This document shows, piece after piece, positions 1-9,013 of a DNA stretch of 64,000 bases; position 1 is the stretch's first letter; every line of letters starts with the position of its first letter. The position numbers and the translations under genes were made by a program. The notes beneath the pieces were generated by a model. The model did no database searches. It saw only the letters and a list, made by a program, of their open reading frames with translations, and had not been told where the DNA came from. The stretch comes from Pseudomonas sp. AL03 (lineage in GTDB: Bacteria > Pseudomonadota > Gammaproteobacteria > Pseudomonadales > Pseudomonadaceae): assembly GCF_029960815.1 (NCBI RefSeq), contig NZ_JASBRE010000001.1, positions 310,001-374,000 of the forward strand. The letters are read 5' to 3'.

Positions 1-84
1 TTATTTTGCGGTGAGGCTTTTTTCAAGTATTTTCAAAATTTCTGGTGAGGTAAACCCCGGCGCCATCCGTGTAGTGACTGAAAC

Positions 85-99
85 TGCGAGTCATTCGCA
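85..99. promoter_or_regulatory. Candidate Fur box upstream of the siderophore receptor
   Basis: The sequence TGCGAGTCATTCGCA is a perfect 5-bp palindrome around a 5-base centre, about 30 bases before the receptor start. It resembles Fur boxes of pseudomonad siderophore receptor genes. Iron repression is inferred from this and from the gene family. Confidence 0.4.
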
Positions 100-128
100 T
101 CCCGTAGGTTCTACACAGGTCATGAGCA

Positions 129-2558
129 ATGAAGTCCAGTGCAAAATCGGGTTCGGTCAAACAATGGTTGGGTACGTGTGCATTGAGCTTTTCGGCGTTG
201 GCGTTGCTGCCGTTGAGTGTGGCGGTGGCAGCAGAGGCCGGCAGTGCTCGACAGAGTGCGCAGTTCAGCTTCGCGATGGCCGCCAAACCGCTGCCCCTGG
301 CCTTGAGTGACTTCAGCCGGATCACTGGCATCAGTGTGGTCTACACCGATGAGGCACCGTACGGTCTAACCGCCCCGGCGATCAATGGTCAGTTCAACGC
401 CGATCAAGCGATGCAGCGTTTGCTCAGCGGTTCGGGATTCACCTTCCGTCGTACCGACGGCCACACGTTGGTCCTGGCGCCGTTACCCACCGAAGGCACC
501 TTGAACCTCGGCGCGACCACCATCACTTCCGTGGCCGATCAATCCATGAGCTATCAACCGCCGCCCACCAGTTCGGTGATGCGCTCCTCGGCCTTGCTCC
601 AGGAAATCCCCCAGACCGTCAACGTCATCCCGGCTCAGGTCATTCGCGATCAGGCACCGCGCAATCTGGACGATGCACTGGCCAACGTCAGCGGCATTAC
701 CCAGGGCAACACGCTGGCGAGCACCCAGGATTCGGTGATGACGCGTGGTTTCGGCGACAACCGTAACGGCTCGATCATGCGCGATGGCATGCCGATCGTG
801 CAGGGCCGTGGCCTCAATGCAACCGTGGATCGGGTCGAAGTCCTCAAGGGCCCGGCATCCTTGCTTTACGGCATCCAGGACCCGGGTGGCGTGGTCAACA
901 TGGTCAGCAAGAAGCCGGAGCTTGAGCAGTACAACGCCTTGACCTTGCGCGGCTCGACCTACGGCGACGGCAAAAACGGCAGCGGTGGCGGCCTCGACAG
1001 CACCGGCGCACTCGGTACTTCCGGCCTCGCTTACCGCATGGTCCTGGACCACGAAGACGAAGATTACTGGCGCAACTTCGGCACTCACCGCGAGACGCTG
1101 GTGGCGCCGTCACTGGCCTGGTTCGGCGAAAGCACCCAGTTGTTGTTCGCCTATGAACACCGGGAGTTCCTGACCCCGTTCGACCGTGGCACGGTGATCG
1201 ACCCGCGTGACAATCACCCGCTGGACATCTCCCGTGAGCGCCGTCTCGACGAACCCTTCAATAACATGGAAGGGCGCTCGGATCTGTATCACTTCGAGGC
1301 CGATCACGAACTCAACGACAACTGGAACGCCCACTTCGGCTACAGCTGGAACCGTGAAACCTACGATGCCAGCCAAGTGCGCATCACGGCCATCGACACC
1401 AAGAAAGGCACGCTGACCCGCAGCATGGATGGGACGCAGAGCGCCATCAGCACCGACCGTTTCACCACTGCCAGCCTCGAAGGCAAAGTCAACGTTCTGG
1501 GCCTGCAACATGACCTGGTGTTCGGCATCGATGACGAGTACCGCAAGATCTACCGCGAAGACCTGATCCGCCAGAAAAGCCTGAGCACCTTCAGTTACCT
1601 CAACCCGGTCTACGGCCGCGAAGTCGCCGGCACCACCGTCAGCCCTGCGGACAGCGCGCAAACCGATGAACTGCGCAGCGGTTCGGTATTCCTCCAGGAC
1701 TCGATCCACCTGACCGATCAATGGATTTTCGTCGCTGGCGGGCGTTTCCAGGAATACGACCAGTACGCCGGCAAAGGCGTGCCGTTCCAGGCCAACACCG
1801 ACAGCAACGGCCAGAAATGGGTGCCTCGCGCCGGTCTGGTGTATCGCTACACCGATGAACTGTCGTTCTACGGCAGCTACACCGAGTCGTTCAAACCCAA
1901 CTCGACCATCGCGCCGTTGAGCGGCAGCAGCACCGTGCTTGACGGCAGCATCGCGCCGGAAGAAGCCAAGTCTTGGGAAATCGGCGCCAAGCTCGACATG
2001 CCGGGCCGCGTCACGGGTAACGTCGCGCTGTTCGACATCAAAAAACGCAATGTGCTGGTGGCCAACTCCGAAGGCCCGGTGACGATCTACAACGCCGCCG
2101 GCGAAGTGCGTTCCCGTGGGCTGGAAGTGGACTTGACCGGTCAGCTGAGTGATCGCTGGAGCATGATCGGCAGCTATGCCTACACCGACGCCGAAGTCAC
2201 TGAAGACCCGACCTACAAAGGCAAAAAACTGCAAAACGTAGCGAAGAACAGCGGCTCGCTGTCGGCGGTCTATGACTTCGGCACCCTCGTCGGTGGCGAT
2301 CAGCTGCGGGTCGGTGCGGGGGCGCGGTATGTCGGTGAGCGATCGGGTAACGCCGTGAATGATTTCGACCTGCCGAGCTACACCGTGGCCGATGCATTCG
2401 CCACCTACGACACCAAAGTTGAAGGGCAGAGGGTCAAGTTCCAGCTCAACGTGAAGAACCTGTTTGATCGCACCTACTACACCTCGGCGGCGAGCCGGCT
2501 CTTTGTGTCGATGGGCGATTCGCGGCAGATTTCGTTGTCGAGCACGTTGGAGTTCTAA
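129..2558 (+). CDS. TonB-dependent siderophore receptor with STN signalling domain
   Basis: An 809-residue outer-membrane receptor for a ferric siderophore. Residues 1 to about 35 form a signal peptide ending near VAVAAEA. Residues about 45-120 are an STN domain, which in FecA/FpvA-type receptors contacts an inner-membrane anti-sigma factor. The plug follows at about 145-255 and contains the siderophore-receptor phrase EIPQTVNVIPAQVI. The rest is a 22-strand barrel ending in a terminal phenylalanine. The ATG at 129 is used because it gives a clean signal peptide and has AGGT upstream. The STN domain predicts a partner ECF sigma/anti-sigma pair, but none is visible in this window; it could lie left of position 1. 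The ligand cannot be told from sequence. The next gene is convergent. Confidence 0.93.
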   Translation: MKSSAKSGSVKQWLGTCALSFSALALLPLSVAVAAEAGSARQSAQFSFAMAAKPLPLALSDFSRITGISVVYTDEAPYGLTAPAINGQFNADQAMQRLLSGSGFTFRRTDGHTLVLAPLPTEGTLNLGATTITSVADQSMSYQPPPTSSVMRSSALLQEIPQTVNVIPAQVIRDQAPRNLDDALANVSGITQGNTLASTQDSVMTRGFGDNRNGSIMRDGMPIVQGRGLNATVDRVEVLKGPASLLYGIQDPGGVVNMVSKKPELEQYNALTLRGSTYGDGKNGSGGGLDSTGALGTSGLAYRMVLDHEDEDYWRNFGTHRETLVAPSLAWFGESTQLLFAYEHREFLTPFDRGTVIDPRDNHPLDISRERRLDEPFNNMEGRSDLYHFEADHELNDNWNAHFGYSWNRETYDASQVRITAIDTKKGTLTRSMDGTQSAISTDRFTTASLEGKVNVLGLQHDLVFGIDDEYRKIYREDLIRQKSLSTFSYLNPVYGREVAGTTVSPADSAQTDELRSGSVFLQDSIHLTDQWIFVAGGRFQEYDQYAGKGVPFQANTDSNGQKWVPRAGLVYRYTDELSFYGSYTESFKPNSTIAPLSGSSTVLDGSIAPEEAKSWEIGAKLDMPGRVTGNVALFDIKKRNVLVANSEGPVTIYNAAGEVRSRGLEVDLTGQLSDRWSMIGSYAYTDAEVTEDPTYKGKKLQNVAKNSGSLSAVYDFGTLVGGDQLRVGAGARYVGERSGNAVNDFDLPSYTVADAFATYDTKVEGQRVKFQLNVKNLFDRTYYTSAASRLFVSMGDSRQISLSSTLEF

Positions 2559-2630
2559 CCGCAAACCGCGTCATCGTTCATCGCGAGTTTGCTCTCGATG
2601 GCGGCATCCCTAGCACCAACTACTTTCGGG

Positions 2631-3506
2631 TTACCGCAAAAACGCCTGGCGATACTCGCCGGGCGTTCCACCCAACGCCTGACGAAACCGATTAGTGAAA
2701 TGACTCGCACTGGCAAACCCGCATGCCAAAGCGATCTCCCCCAACGGCTGCGACGTCGAGCGCAGTAACGCCCGTGCCCGGCTCAGTCGTCGCGACAGCA
2801 CATACTGATGCGGCGGCAATCCAAAGCTCTCTCTGAACATGCGCGCAAAGTGGTACTCCGATAACGCACAAAGCCCAGCCAACTGCCCCAGGCTGATGGC
2901 CTCGGCCAACTGATTGTCGATGAACTCCACCAACTGCCGTCGTTGATGCGCAGCCAATCCACCCTTGAGCCGCAGCCCCTCGCGCATACCGACCTGGCCG
3001 AGCAAGACGTGGCTGAGCATTTCGTGGGCCAGGCTGCTGGTGAGCAGGCGTTCGCCGGGCTCGTCCCAGTTCAGCGTGATCAACTGTCGAAAGCGCTTGG
3101 TTTGCAGCGGGTCGTCGAGAAAGGTGGCTTCGCGCAATTGCAGTTCGCGAGGTTCGCGGTCCAGCAGCGTGACGCAGCCGAGGGCGAACTGTTCGGGGCT
3201 GAAATAAACATGTGCCAGGCGAATGTCGCCGTTGATCACCCAGCCCGATTGATGCTCGGCCGGCAGGATGCACAGCTTGTCGGGGCCGCCCTTGGTGCCG
3301 GGCTGGTCGCGGCGAAAGGTCCCGGTGCCGCCGGCGATGTAGCAGGACAGGGTGTGATGGCTCGGCGCTTCGTAGTCCTGAGCATCGTGATGATTGCTCC
3401 ACAAGGCTGCAGCCATGCCGTCACCGAGCTCGGCGCTGTGCTCCAGACGAGCATTGGGCGAGCGGTTGAGGGCTTGAAAGACTTGCAGGTTTTCCAGTGT
3501 GGGCAT
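2631..3506 (-). CDS. AraC-family transcriptional regulator
   Basis: A 291-residue regulator. The N-terminal 180 residues are a cupin-like sensor region of the kind seen in short AraC proteins. Residues about 190-291 hold the double helix-turn-helix, with the characteristic SEYHFARMFRESFG and ACGFASASHFTNRFRQ segments. It is divergent from the EamA transporter at 3645, with 138 bases between the starts, so that transporter is the likeliest target; this is inference from position only. It converges with the siderophore receptor. The inducer is unknown. Confidence 0.9.
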   Translation of the reverse strand: MPTLENLQVFQALNRSPNARLEHSAELGDGMAAALWSNHHDAQDYEAPSHHTLSCYIAGGTGTFRRDQPGTKGGPDKLCILPAEHQSGWVINGDIRLAHVYFSPEQFALGCVTLLDREPRELQLREATFLDDPLQTKRFRQLITLNWDEPGERLLTSSLAHEMLSHVLLGQVGMREGLRLKGGLAAHQRRQLVEFIDNQLAEAISLGQLAGLCALSEYHFARMFRESFGLPPHQYVLSRRLSRARALLRSTSQPLGEIALACGFASASHFTNRFRQALGGTPGEYRQAFLR

Positions 3507-3644
3507 AATCGCTTCTCTTCAACGCTTTGCATCCTACTCCGTAGACGTTGGCCTGCCAGCCCATCGGCTGACAAAAGCGCAAGTTTATGCAAGTGCGGCG
3601 AGGCTTGGCGCGGGACACTGAGCCCCTATTGAGGAGCCTTTGCC

Positions 3645-4562
3645 ATGAACCTTTCGTTGTACTTGCTGACCGTGCTGATCTGGGGCACCACCTGGATTGC
3701 CTTGAAATGGCAACTGGGTGTGGTGGCGATTCCGGTGTCGATTGTCTATCGCTTCGGCCTTGCGGCGTTGGTGCTGTTCGTCATGTTGCTGCTGAGTCGC
3801 CGCCTGCAAGTGATGAACCTCCGGGGGCATCTGATCTGCCTGGCGCAGGGACTGTGCCTGTTCTGCATCAACTTCATGTGCTTCCTGACCGCCAGCCAGT
3901 GGATCCCCAGCGGTCTGGTTGCTGTGGTGTTTTCCACCGCCACCCTGTGGAACGCCCTCAATGCGCGGGTGTTCTTCGGCCAGAAAATTGCTCGTAATGT
4001 GCTGATGGGCGGCGCGTTGGGCTTGTTCGGACTAGGCCTGTTGTTCTGGCCTGAATTGGCGGGTCATACCGTCAGCCCGGAAACCTTGCTCGGGTTAGGT
4101 CTGGCATTGCTCGGAACCTTGTGCTTCTCGGCAGGCAACATGCTCTCGAGCCTGCAACAGAAGGCCGGTCTCAAACCCCTGACCACCAACGCCTGGGGCA
4201 TGGCTTACGGCGCGGCGATGTTGTCGGTGTGGTGCCTGGTCAAAGGCATCCCGTTCGACATGGAATGGAGTGCACGCTACATCGGCTCGTTGTTGTATCT
4301 GGTCATTCCCGGCTCGGTGATTGGCTTCACCGCTTACCTGACGCTGGTCGGGCGCATGGGGCCGGAGCGGGCGGCATATTGCACAGTATTGTTCCCGGTG
4401 GTGGCGCTGAACGTTTCGGCGTTTGCCGAAGGCTATCAATGGACGGCGCCAGCACTGGTGGGATTGGTGCTGGTGATGTTGGGTAATGTGTTGGTGTTCC
4501 GTAAACCTGGGGTACTTCGATTACGCAGCAGCGTGAACGGGGCTGATAAGTACGGGATTTAA
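3645..4562 (+). CDS. EamA/DMT-family inner-membrane transporter
   Basis: A 305-residue protein with about ten hydrophobic segments in two EamA repeats, as in RhaT/YdcZ-type drug/metabolite transporters. Members usually export amino acids or other small metabolites, but the substrate cannot be read from the sequence. The ATG follows a good ribosome site (TTGAGGAG, about 8 bases upstream). It is divergent from the AraC regulator. Its TAA stop abuts the stop of the next, convergent gene with no bases between. Confidence 0.88.
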   Translation: MNLSLYLLTVLIWGTTWIALKWQLGVVAIPVSIVYRFGLAALVLFVMLLLSRRLQVMNLRGHLICLAQGLCLFCINFMCFLTASQWIPSGLVAVVFSTATLWNALNARVFFGQKIARNVLMGGALGLFGLGLLFWPELAGHTVSPETLLGLGLALLGTLCFSAGNMLSSLQQKAGLKPLTTNAWGMAYGAAMLSVWCLVKGIPFDMEWSARYIGSLLYLVIPGSVIGFTAYLTLVGRMGPERAAYCTVLFPVVALNVSAFAEGYQWTAPALVGLVLVMLGNVLVFRKPGVLRLRSSVNGADKYGI

Positions 4563-5072
4563 TCATTCCTCGGTTCTGAGGCTTATATAAATGAGTGTGG
4601 GTGATGTAAAGCTTAGAATTTTTTGGGCCCATTCGTCATAGTTCCAGACATCCGATTGGTCCATGTTGAACCATTCGACACCCACAACCTGTATGCAGAT
4701 GTAGTAGACGAATATGGCTACTAATAAACCCATCAATGCATATTTTTTAGCCTCGTGGAAATCGTCGGCGCTGGCACTGAGGTTTCTATAGAGCTGATAG
4801 GTGCCCATCAGGCAAAGCAGGGTGTAGATAACTTCAAGTGTAATGATGATCCAGTAAATCCGATGTTGAAGCATGGGCGATGTAATGGCCCGAAGGCCAT
4901 ATTTCGACTGGTCGCTGGTGGTGTCCATACTCAATATATGAGCGACATACTCATAATTGGTCGGGTAGTCGGCTAAGTTGCTGTACATCATCAGCAAGCC
5001 GAAAAAACTAATAAAAGACATCAGTGCGATTTTGCTGATTCTGATGGTTTGGTTTGTTGTCAGGTTGTTCAC
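4563..5072 (-). CDS. DUF2165 small integral membrane protein
   Basis: About 169 residues with four predicted membrane helices. The segment from RISKIALMSF through NLADYPTNYEYVAHILSMDT matches the start of the DUF2165 family (predicted small integral membrane proteins of unknown role). The open frame reaches 5273, but the GTG at 5072 is preferred: GGAGA lies 9 bases upstream, and the extra upstream residues are low-complexity and unlike the family. Sequence is more AT-rich than its neighbours. The function is unknown. Confidence 0.75.
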   Translation of the reverse strand: MNNLTTNQTIRISKIALMSFISFFGLLMMYSNLADYPTNYEYVAHILSMDTTSDQSKYGLRAITSPMLQHRIYWIIITLEVIYTLLCLMGTYQLYRNLSASADDFHEAKKYALMGLLVAIFVYYICIQVVGVEWFNMDQSDVWNYDEWAQKILSFTSPTLIYISLRTEE

Positions 5073-5265
5073 GGTTTTGGTTCTCCAGAATGTGTGTCTG
5101 TGATGGCAAGTGACTGAAGAAAGTTTATCGCGTAGGTCGTTACTTAAGTTGTTTACTGAATTGCAAGTTGTGTAAGAGGTTGGGGTTGGCTTTTGAGTTT
5201 GCTCGCCAAGTGTTTTATTCGTTGAACTGGGTGCGGGCAGGCGTTGAAACGTCTGCCTGGCTTTT

Positions 5266-6240
5266 TCAGTCATTCCACACTTGTGGATTCACCAGATCTT
5301 GCGGTCGCTCACCCAACAAGGCGCTGCGCAAGTTAGCCAACGCGCGGTTGGCCATGGCCTCGCGGGTTTCATGGGTAGCGGAGCCGATGTGCGGCAACGT
5401 CACCGCGTTTTTCAGTTGGAACAGGGGAGACTCGGCCAGCGGTTCTTTCTCGTAAACGTCCAGACCCGCGCCGCGAATCCGGTTGGTCTGCAGCGCTTCG
5501 ATCAACGCCGGTTCATCCACCACCGGGCCACGGGCAATGTTCACCAGAATGGCGCTCGGTTTCATCAGCGCCAGTTCGCGGTGGCTGATCAGGTGTTTGG
5601 TTTTCTCGCTGAGCGGTACCACCAGGCAGACGAAATCGGCTTCAGCCAGCAGTTGATCCAGGCTGCGGAACTGCGCGCCGAGTTCTTGCTCCAGCTCGGT
5701 CTTGCGGCTGTTACCGCTGTAGATGACCGGCATGTTGAAGCCCAGCCGCCCGCGGCGGGCGATGGCCGCACCGATGTTGCCCATGCCGACGATGCCCAGG
5801 GTCTTGCCGTGCACATCGCAACCGAACAATGGCGCACCGACGGTGGCTTGCCACTGGCCGGCCTTGGTCCAGGCGTCCAGTTCGGCGACGCGCCGGGCGC
5901 TGCTCATCAGCAAGGCGAAGGCCAGGTCGGCGGTGCTTTCGGTGAGGACGTCGGGGGTGTTGGTGAGCATGATGCCGCGTTCGTTGAAGTAGGCGACGTC
6001 GTAGTTGTCGTAGCCGACGGAGACGCTGGAGACGACTTCAAGTTTGGCGGCGTTTTCAAGTTGAGCGCGACCGAGTTTGCGACCGACGCCGATGAGGCCG
6101 TGGGCGTGGGGGAGGGCTTCGTTGAATTGGGCGTTGATGTCGCCGTTTTTCGGGTTGGGCACGATGACGTCGAAGTCTTGCTTGAGGCGTTCGACCATTT
6201 CGGGGGTGACGCGGCTGAAGGCGAGGACGGTCTTTTTCAT
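5266..6240 (-). CDS. D-2-hydroxyacid dehydrogenase (glyoxylate/hydroxypyruvate/2-ketogluconate reductase type)
   Basis: A 324-residue D-isomer-specific 2-hydroxyacid dehydrogenase. The nucleotide-binding motif GIVGMGNIG lies near residue 150. The catalytic arginine is in VNIARGPVVDEPAL and the catalytic histidine in LPHIGSATHET. Length and overall sequence fit the GhrB/TkrA group, which reduces glyoxylate, hydroxypyruvate or 2-ketogluconate with NADPH. The start at 6240 (MKKTVLAF) is chosen because upstream residues do not look like this family; no strong Shine-Dalgarno is visible there. The exact substrate is not certain. It lies 76 bases downstream of the LysR gene on the same strand. Confidence 0.85.
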   Translation of the reverse strand: MKKTVLAFSRVTPEMVERLKQDFDVIVPNPKNGDINAQFNEALPHAHGLIGVGRKLGRAQLENAAKLEVVSSVSVGYDNYDVAYFNERGIMLTNTPDVLTESTADLAFALLMSSARRVAELDAWTKAGQWQATVGAPLFGCDVHGKTLGIVGMGNIGAAIARRGRLGFNMPVIYSGNSRKTELEQELGAQFRSLDQLLAEADFVCLVVPLSEKTKHLISHRELALMKPSAILVNIARGPVVDEPALIEALQTNRIRGAGLDVYEKEPLAESPLFQLKNAVTLPHIGSATHETREAMANRALANLRSALLGERPQDLVNPQVWND

Positions 6241-6316
6241 GGGAGGAGGGCTCGTCGGGGCTCGGAGAATGCCAAGCACGCTAACATTTCTCTCCGTCGT
6301 TATGCGAGTGTCTGGA

Positions 6317-7285
6317 TCAGTTCGCCACCCGAACCCCACCCATACTCCCGCTCAATTCATACGCCACCAATTCCGCCTGATGCGCCGCCAATATCTCCGG
6401 CAACGACCCGCGCAAATACTCGACCCACGTTTTAATCTTTGCGTCCAAATACTGCCGCGACGGATAGATCGCATACAGATTCAGTTCCTGCGACCGGTAA
6501 TTCGGCATCACCCGCACCAGCGTCCCGTTGCGCAACCCTTCAATCGCCGCATACACCGGCAACACGCCAACCCCCATGCCGCTGGTGATCGCCGTCTTCA
6601 TCGCATCAGCAGAGTTCACCAGAAACGGCGAGCTATTAATCGTCACCATTTCCTGGCCTTCCGGGCCGTCGAAGGTCCATTTCTCCAGCGGAATCACCGG
6701 GCTTACCAAACGCAGGCACGCGTGGTTCAGCAAGTCGCTGGGCTTGTGCGCGCAGCCGTTGGCTTTTACATAGGCGGGCGAGGCACAAACGATGCTGTAG
6801 GTGATGCCCAAACGCTGGGAGACGAACCCCGAGTCCGGCAGTTCGCTGGCGAGCACGATGGACACGTCGTAGCCTTCGTCGAGCAAGTCCGGCACGCGGT
6901 TGGCCATGGTCAGGTCGAAGGTGACGTCGGGGTGAGTCTTGCGGTAGCGGGCGATGGCGTCGATCACGAAGTGCTGACCGATGCCGGTCATGGTGTGCAC
7001 CTTGAGCTGCCCGGCCGGGCGCGCGTGAGCGTCGCTGGCTTCGGCTTCGGCTTCTTCGACGTAGGCCAGGATCTGCTCGCAGCGCAATAGATAACGCTTG
7101 CCGGCTTCGGTCAGGGCGATGCGTCGAGTGGTGCGGTTGAGCAGGCGGGTTTGCAGGTGGGCTTCCAGGTTGGAGACCGCGCGCGAGACGTTGGCCGTGG
7201 TGGTGTCGAGTTGCACGGCGGCGGCGGTGAAGCTGCCGGCCTCGGCCACGTAACTGAAGGCGCGCATGTTTTGCAAAGTGTCCAT
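6317..7285 (-). CDS. LysR-family transcriptional regulator
   Basis: A 322-residue LTTR. Residues 1-60 are the winged helix-turn-helix (ENMRAF-like start, then SFTAAAVQLDTTTANVSRAV). Residues about 90-300 form the periplasmic-binding-protein-like effector domain. It is divergent from the efflux operon beginning at 7477, with 191 bases between starts, the usual arrangement for an LTTR controlling an aromatic-acid exporter of the AaeR/AaeXAB kind. That target is inferred from position. It could also influence the downstream reductase gene on the same strand. Confidence 0.9.
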   Translation of the reverse strand: MDTLQNMRAFSYVAEAGSFTAAAVQLDTTTANVSRAVSNLEAHLQTRLLNRTTRRIALTEAGKRYLLRCEQILAYVEEAEAEASDAHARPAGQLKVHTMTGIGQHFVIDAIARYRKTHPDVTFDLTMANRVPDLLDEGYDVSIVLASELPDSGFVSQRLGITYSIVCASPAYVKANGCAHKPSDLLNHACLRLVSPVIPLEKWTFDGPEGQEMVTINSSPFLVNSADAMKTAITSGMGVGVLPVYAAIEGLRNGTLVRVMPNYRSQELNLYAIYPSRQYLDAKIKTWVEYLRGSLPEILAAHQAELVAYELSGSMGGVRVAN

Positions 7286-7476
7286 GGGGTGCTCTCTGGG
7301 CGAATGGCAAATTGTGACACGAAGTTGCTGATTTTCTACAGGCGACTAAAGATGGACTAACGGATTATCGCGTTAACCGTAACAAAGATTCACAGGATTC
7401 CCAGCTTATCGCCAACAAAGCCGACCCCTAGAATTGCGCACCTCAGGAACAACACCCACCTCAGGAAATCGCAGCA

Positions 7477-9003
7477 GTGCCGCGTTGCATCAGCAGAGCG
7501 CTTCAGACGCTCAGTGTTTTGGCTTTAACCCTGGCAATCAGCGGCTGCATCGGTACCGCAGGTTTGACCCCGCAGGGCAAGGCACTCGAGGCCAATTCAT
7601 TGGCCACCGACGAAGCTATTCAGAGCGCAGCTAAGGACGCTCACTGGCCTACCGCCCAATGGTGGCAGGCGTATGGCGACCCGCAACTGAACCGCTGGAT
7701 CGGCCTCGCCCTGCAAGGTAGCCCGACCATGGCCATGGCTGCAGCGCGAGTACGCCAGGCCAAGTCCATGGCCGGCATCGCCGAGTCCGCCGAGTCGTTG
7801 CAGATAAACGGTGAATCCACGCTCAAACGCCACAACTGGCCCACCGATCAGTTCTACGGGCCGGGCGAGCTGGCCAACACCAGCACCTGGGACAACAACG
7901 CCGCGCTGGGTTTCAGCTATGCCCTCGACCTCTGGGGCCGCGAAAGCAACGCCACCGAGCGCGCCGTTGACTTGGCCCACATGACGGCAGCCGAAGCACG
8001 GCTGGCGCAGCTCGAATTGCAGAGCAACATCGTGCGCGCCTACATCGAGCTTTCGTTGCATTACGCGCAACGGGACATCGTCGCCGCGACGCTGAAACAG
8101 CAACAGCAAATTCTCGACCTGGCGCAAAAGCGTCTCAACGGCGGCATCGGCACCCATTTTGAAGTCAGCCAGGCCGAAACGCCGTTGCCGGAAACCCATC
8201 GTCAGATCGATGCGCTGGACGAAGAAATCGCCCTGAGCCGCAATCAACTCGCAGCACTGGCAGGTTTTGGCCCAGGGGAGGGCGCGCAGTTGCAGCGGCC
8301 GACGCTGTCGTTGGGCGCGCCGCTGAAGTTGCCGTCGTCCTTGCCAGCGCAATTGCTCGGTCAACGCCCTGACGTGGTCGCCAGTCGCTGGCAAGTGGCG
8401 GCCCAGGCGCGGGGCATTGATGTGGCTCACGCCGGGTTTTATCCCAACGTCGATCTGGTCGGCAGCCTCGGCTACATGGCCACGGGCGGCGGCGCGTTGG
8501 AGTTCCTGACCGGCAAGAAGCTCAACTATAGCGTCGGCCCGGCCATTTCGTTGCCGATCTTCGATGGCGGCCGTTTGCGCTCGGAGCTGGGCGAAGCCTC
8601 GGCCGGTTACGACATCGCCGTGGCCAAGTACAACCAGACGCTGGTCAACGCGCTGAAAAATATTTCCGACCAGCTGATCCGCCGCGAATCCATGGACAAG
8701 CAGCAAACCTTCGCCGCTGAGTCGGTGTCCACCGCGCAGAAGACTTATGACATCGCGATGATCGCCTATCAGCGCGGCCTCACCGATTACCTCAACGTGC
8801 TTAACACCCAGACTTTGTTGTTCAAACAGCAGCAGGTTCAGCAGCAGGTTCAGGCCGCGCGTCTCAGCGCCCATGCTGAACTGGTGACCGCTTTGGGCGG
8901 TGGACTGGGCGCGGGCAATGATGCGCCAAAAGACAGCCAGACCGATGCTCCGAAAAAAATAGCACCGAACCTCCCCGCCATTCTCCAAGCCCTCAATCAT
9001 TGA
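7477..9003 (+). CDS. Outer-membrane efflux lipoprotein, NodT/OprM type
   Basis: A 508-residue outer-membrane factor of a tripartite exporter. It starts at a GTG with AGGAAA upstream. The signal peptide ends in the lipobox ISGC, with lipidated Cys24. Two repeats of the TolC-like domain follow, with typical phrases LGFSYALDLWGR, QLLGQRPDV and AGFYPNVDLVG. It is first of four co-directional genes; the FUSC pump starts 10 bases after its stop. It probably supplies the outer-membrane duct for this pump and the HlyD-type adaptor. Confidence 0.92.
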   Translation: MPRCISRALQTLSVLALTLAISGCIGTAGLTPQGKALEANSLATDEAIQSAAKDAHWPTAQWWQAYGDPQLNRWIGLALQGSPTMAMAAARVRQAKSMAGIAESAESLQINGESTLKRHNWPTDQFYGPGELANTSTWDNNAALGFSYALDLWGRESNATERAVDLAHMTAAEARLAQLELQSNIVRAYIELSLHYAQRDIVAATLKQQQQILDLAQKRLNGGIGTHFEVSQAETPLPETHRQIDALDEEIALSRNQLAALAGFGPGEGAQLQRPTLSLGAPLKLPSSLPAQLLGQRPDVVASRWQVAAQARGIDVAHAGFYPNVDLVGSLGYMATGGGALEFLTGKKLNYSVGPAISLPIFDGGRLRSELGEASAGYDIAVAKYNQTLVNALKNISDQLIRRESMDKQQTFAAESVSTAQKTYDIAMIAYQRGLTDYLNVLNTQTLLFKQQQVQQQVQAARLSAHAELVTALGGGLGAGNDAPKDSQTDAPKKIAPNLPAILQALNH

Positions 9004-9013
9004 GCAGGACTTC

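Noticed and set aside
1110..2564. A 484-codon minus-strand open frame opposite the siderophore receptor.
   Set aside because: The receptor frame has signal peptide, STN, plug and barrel; the reverse frame is a high-GC shadow with no family features.
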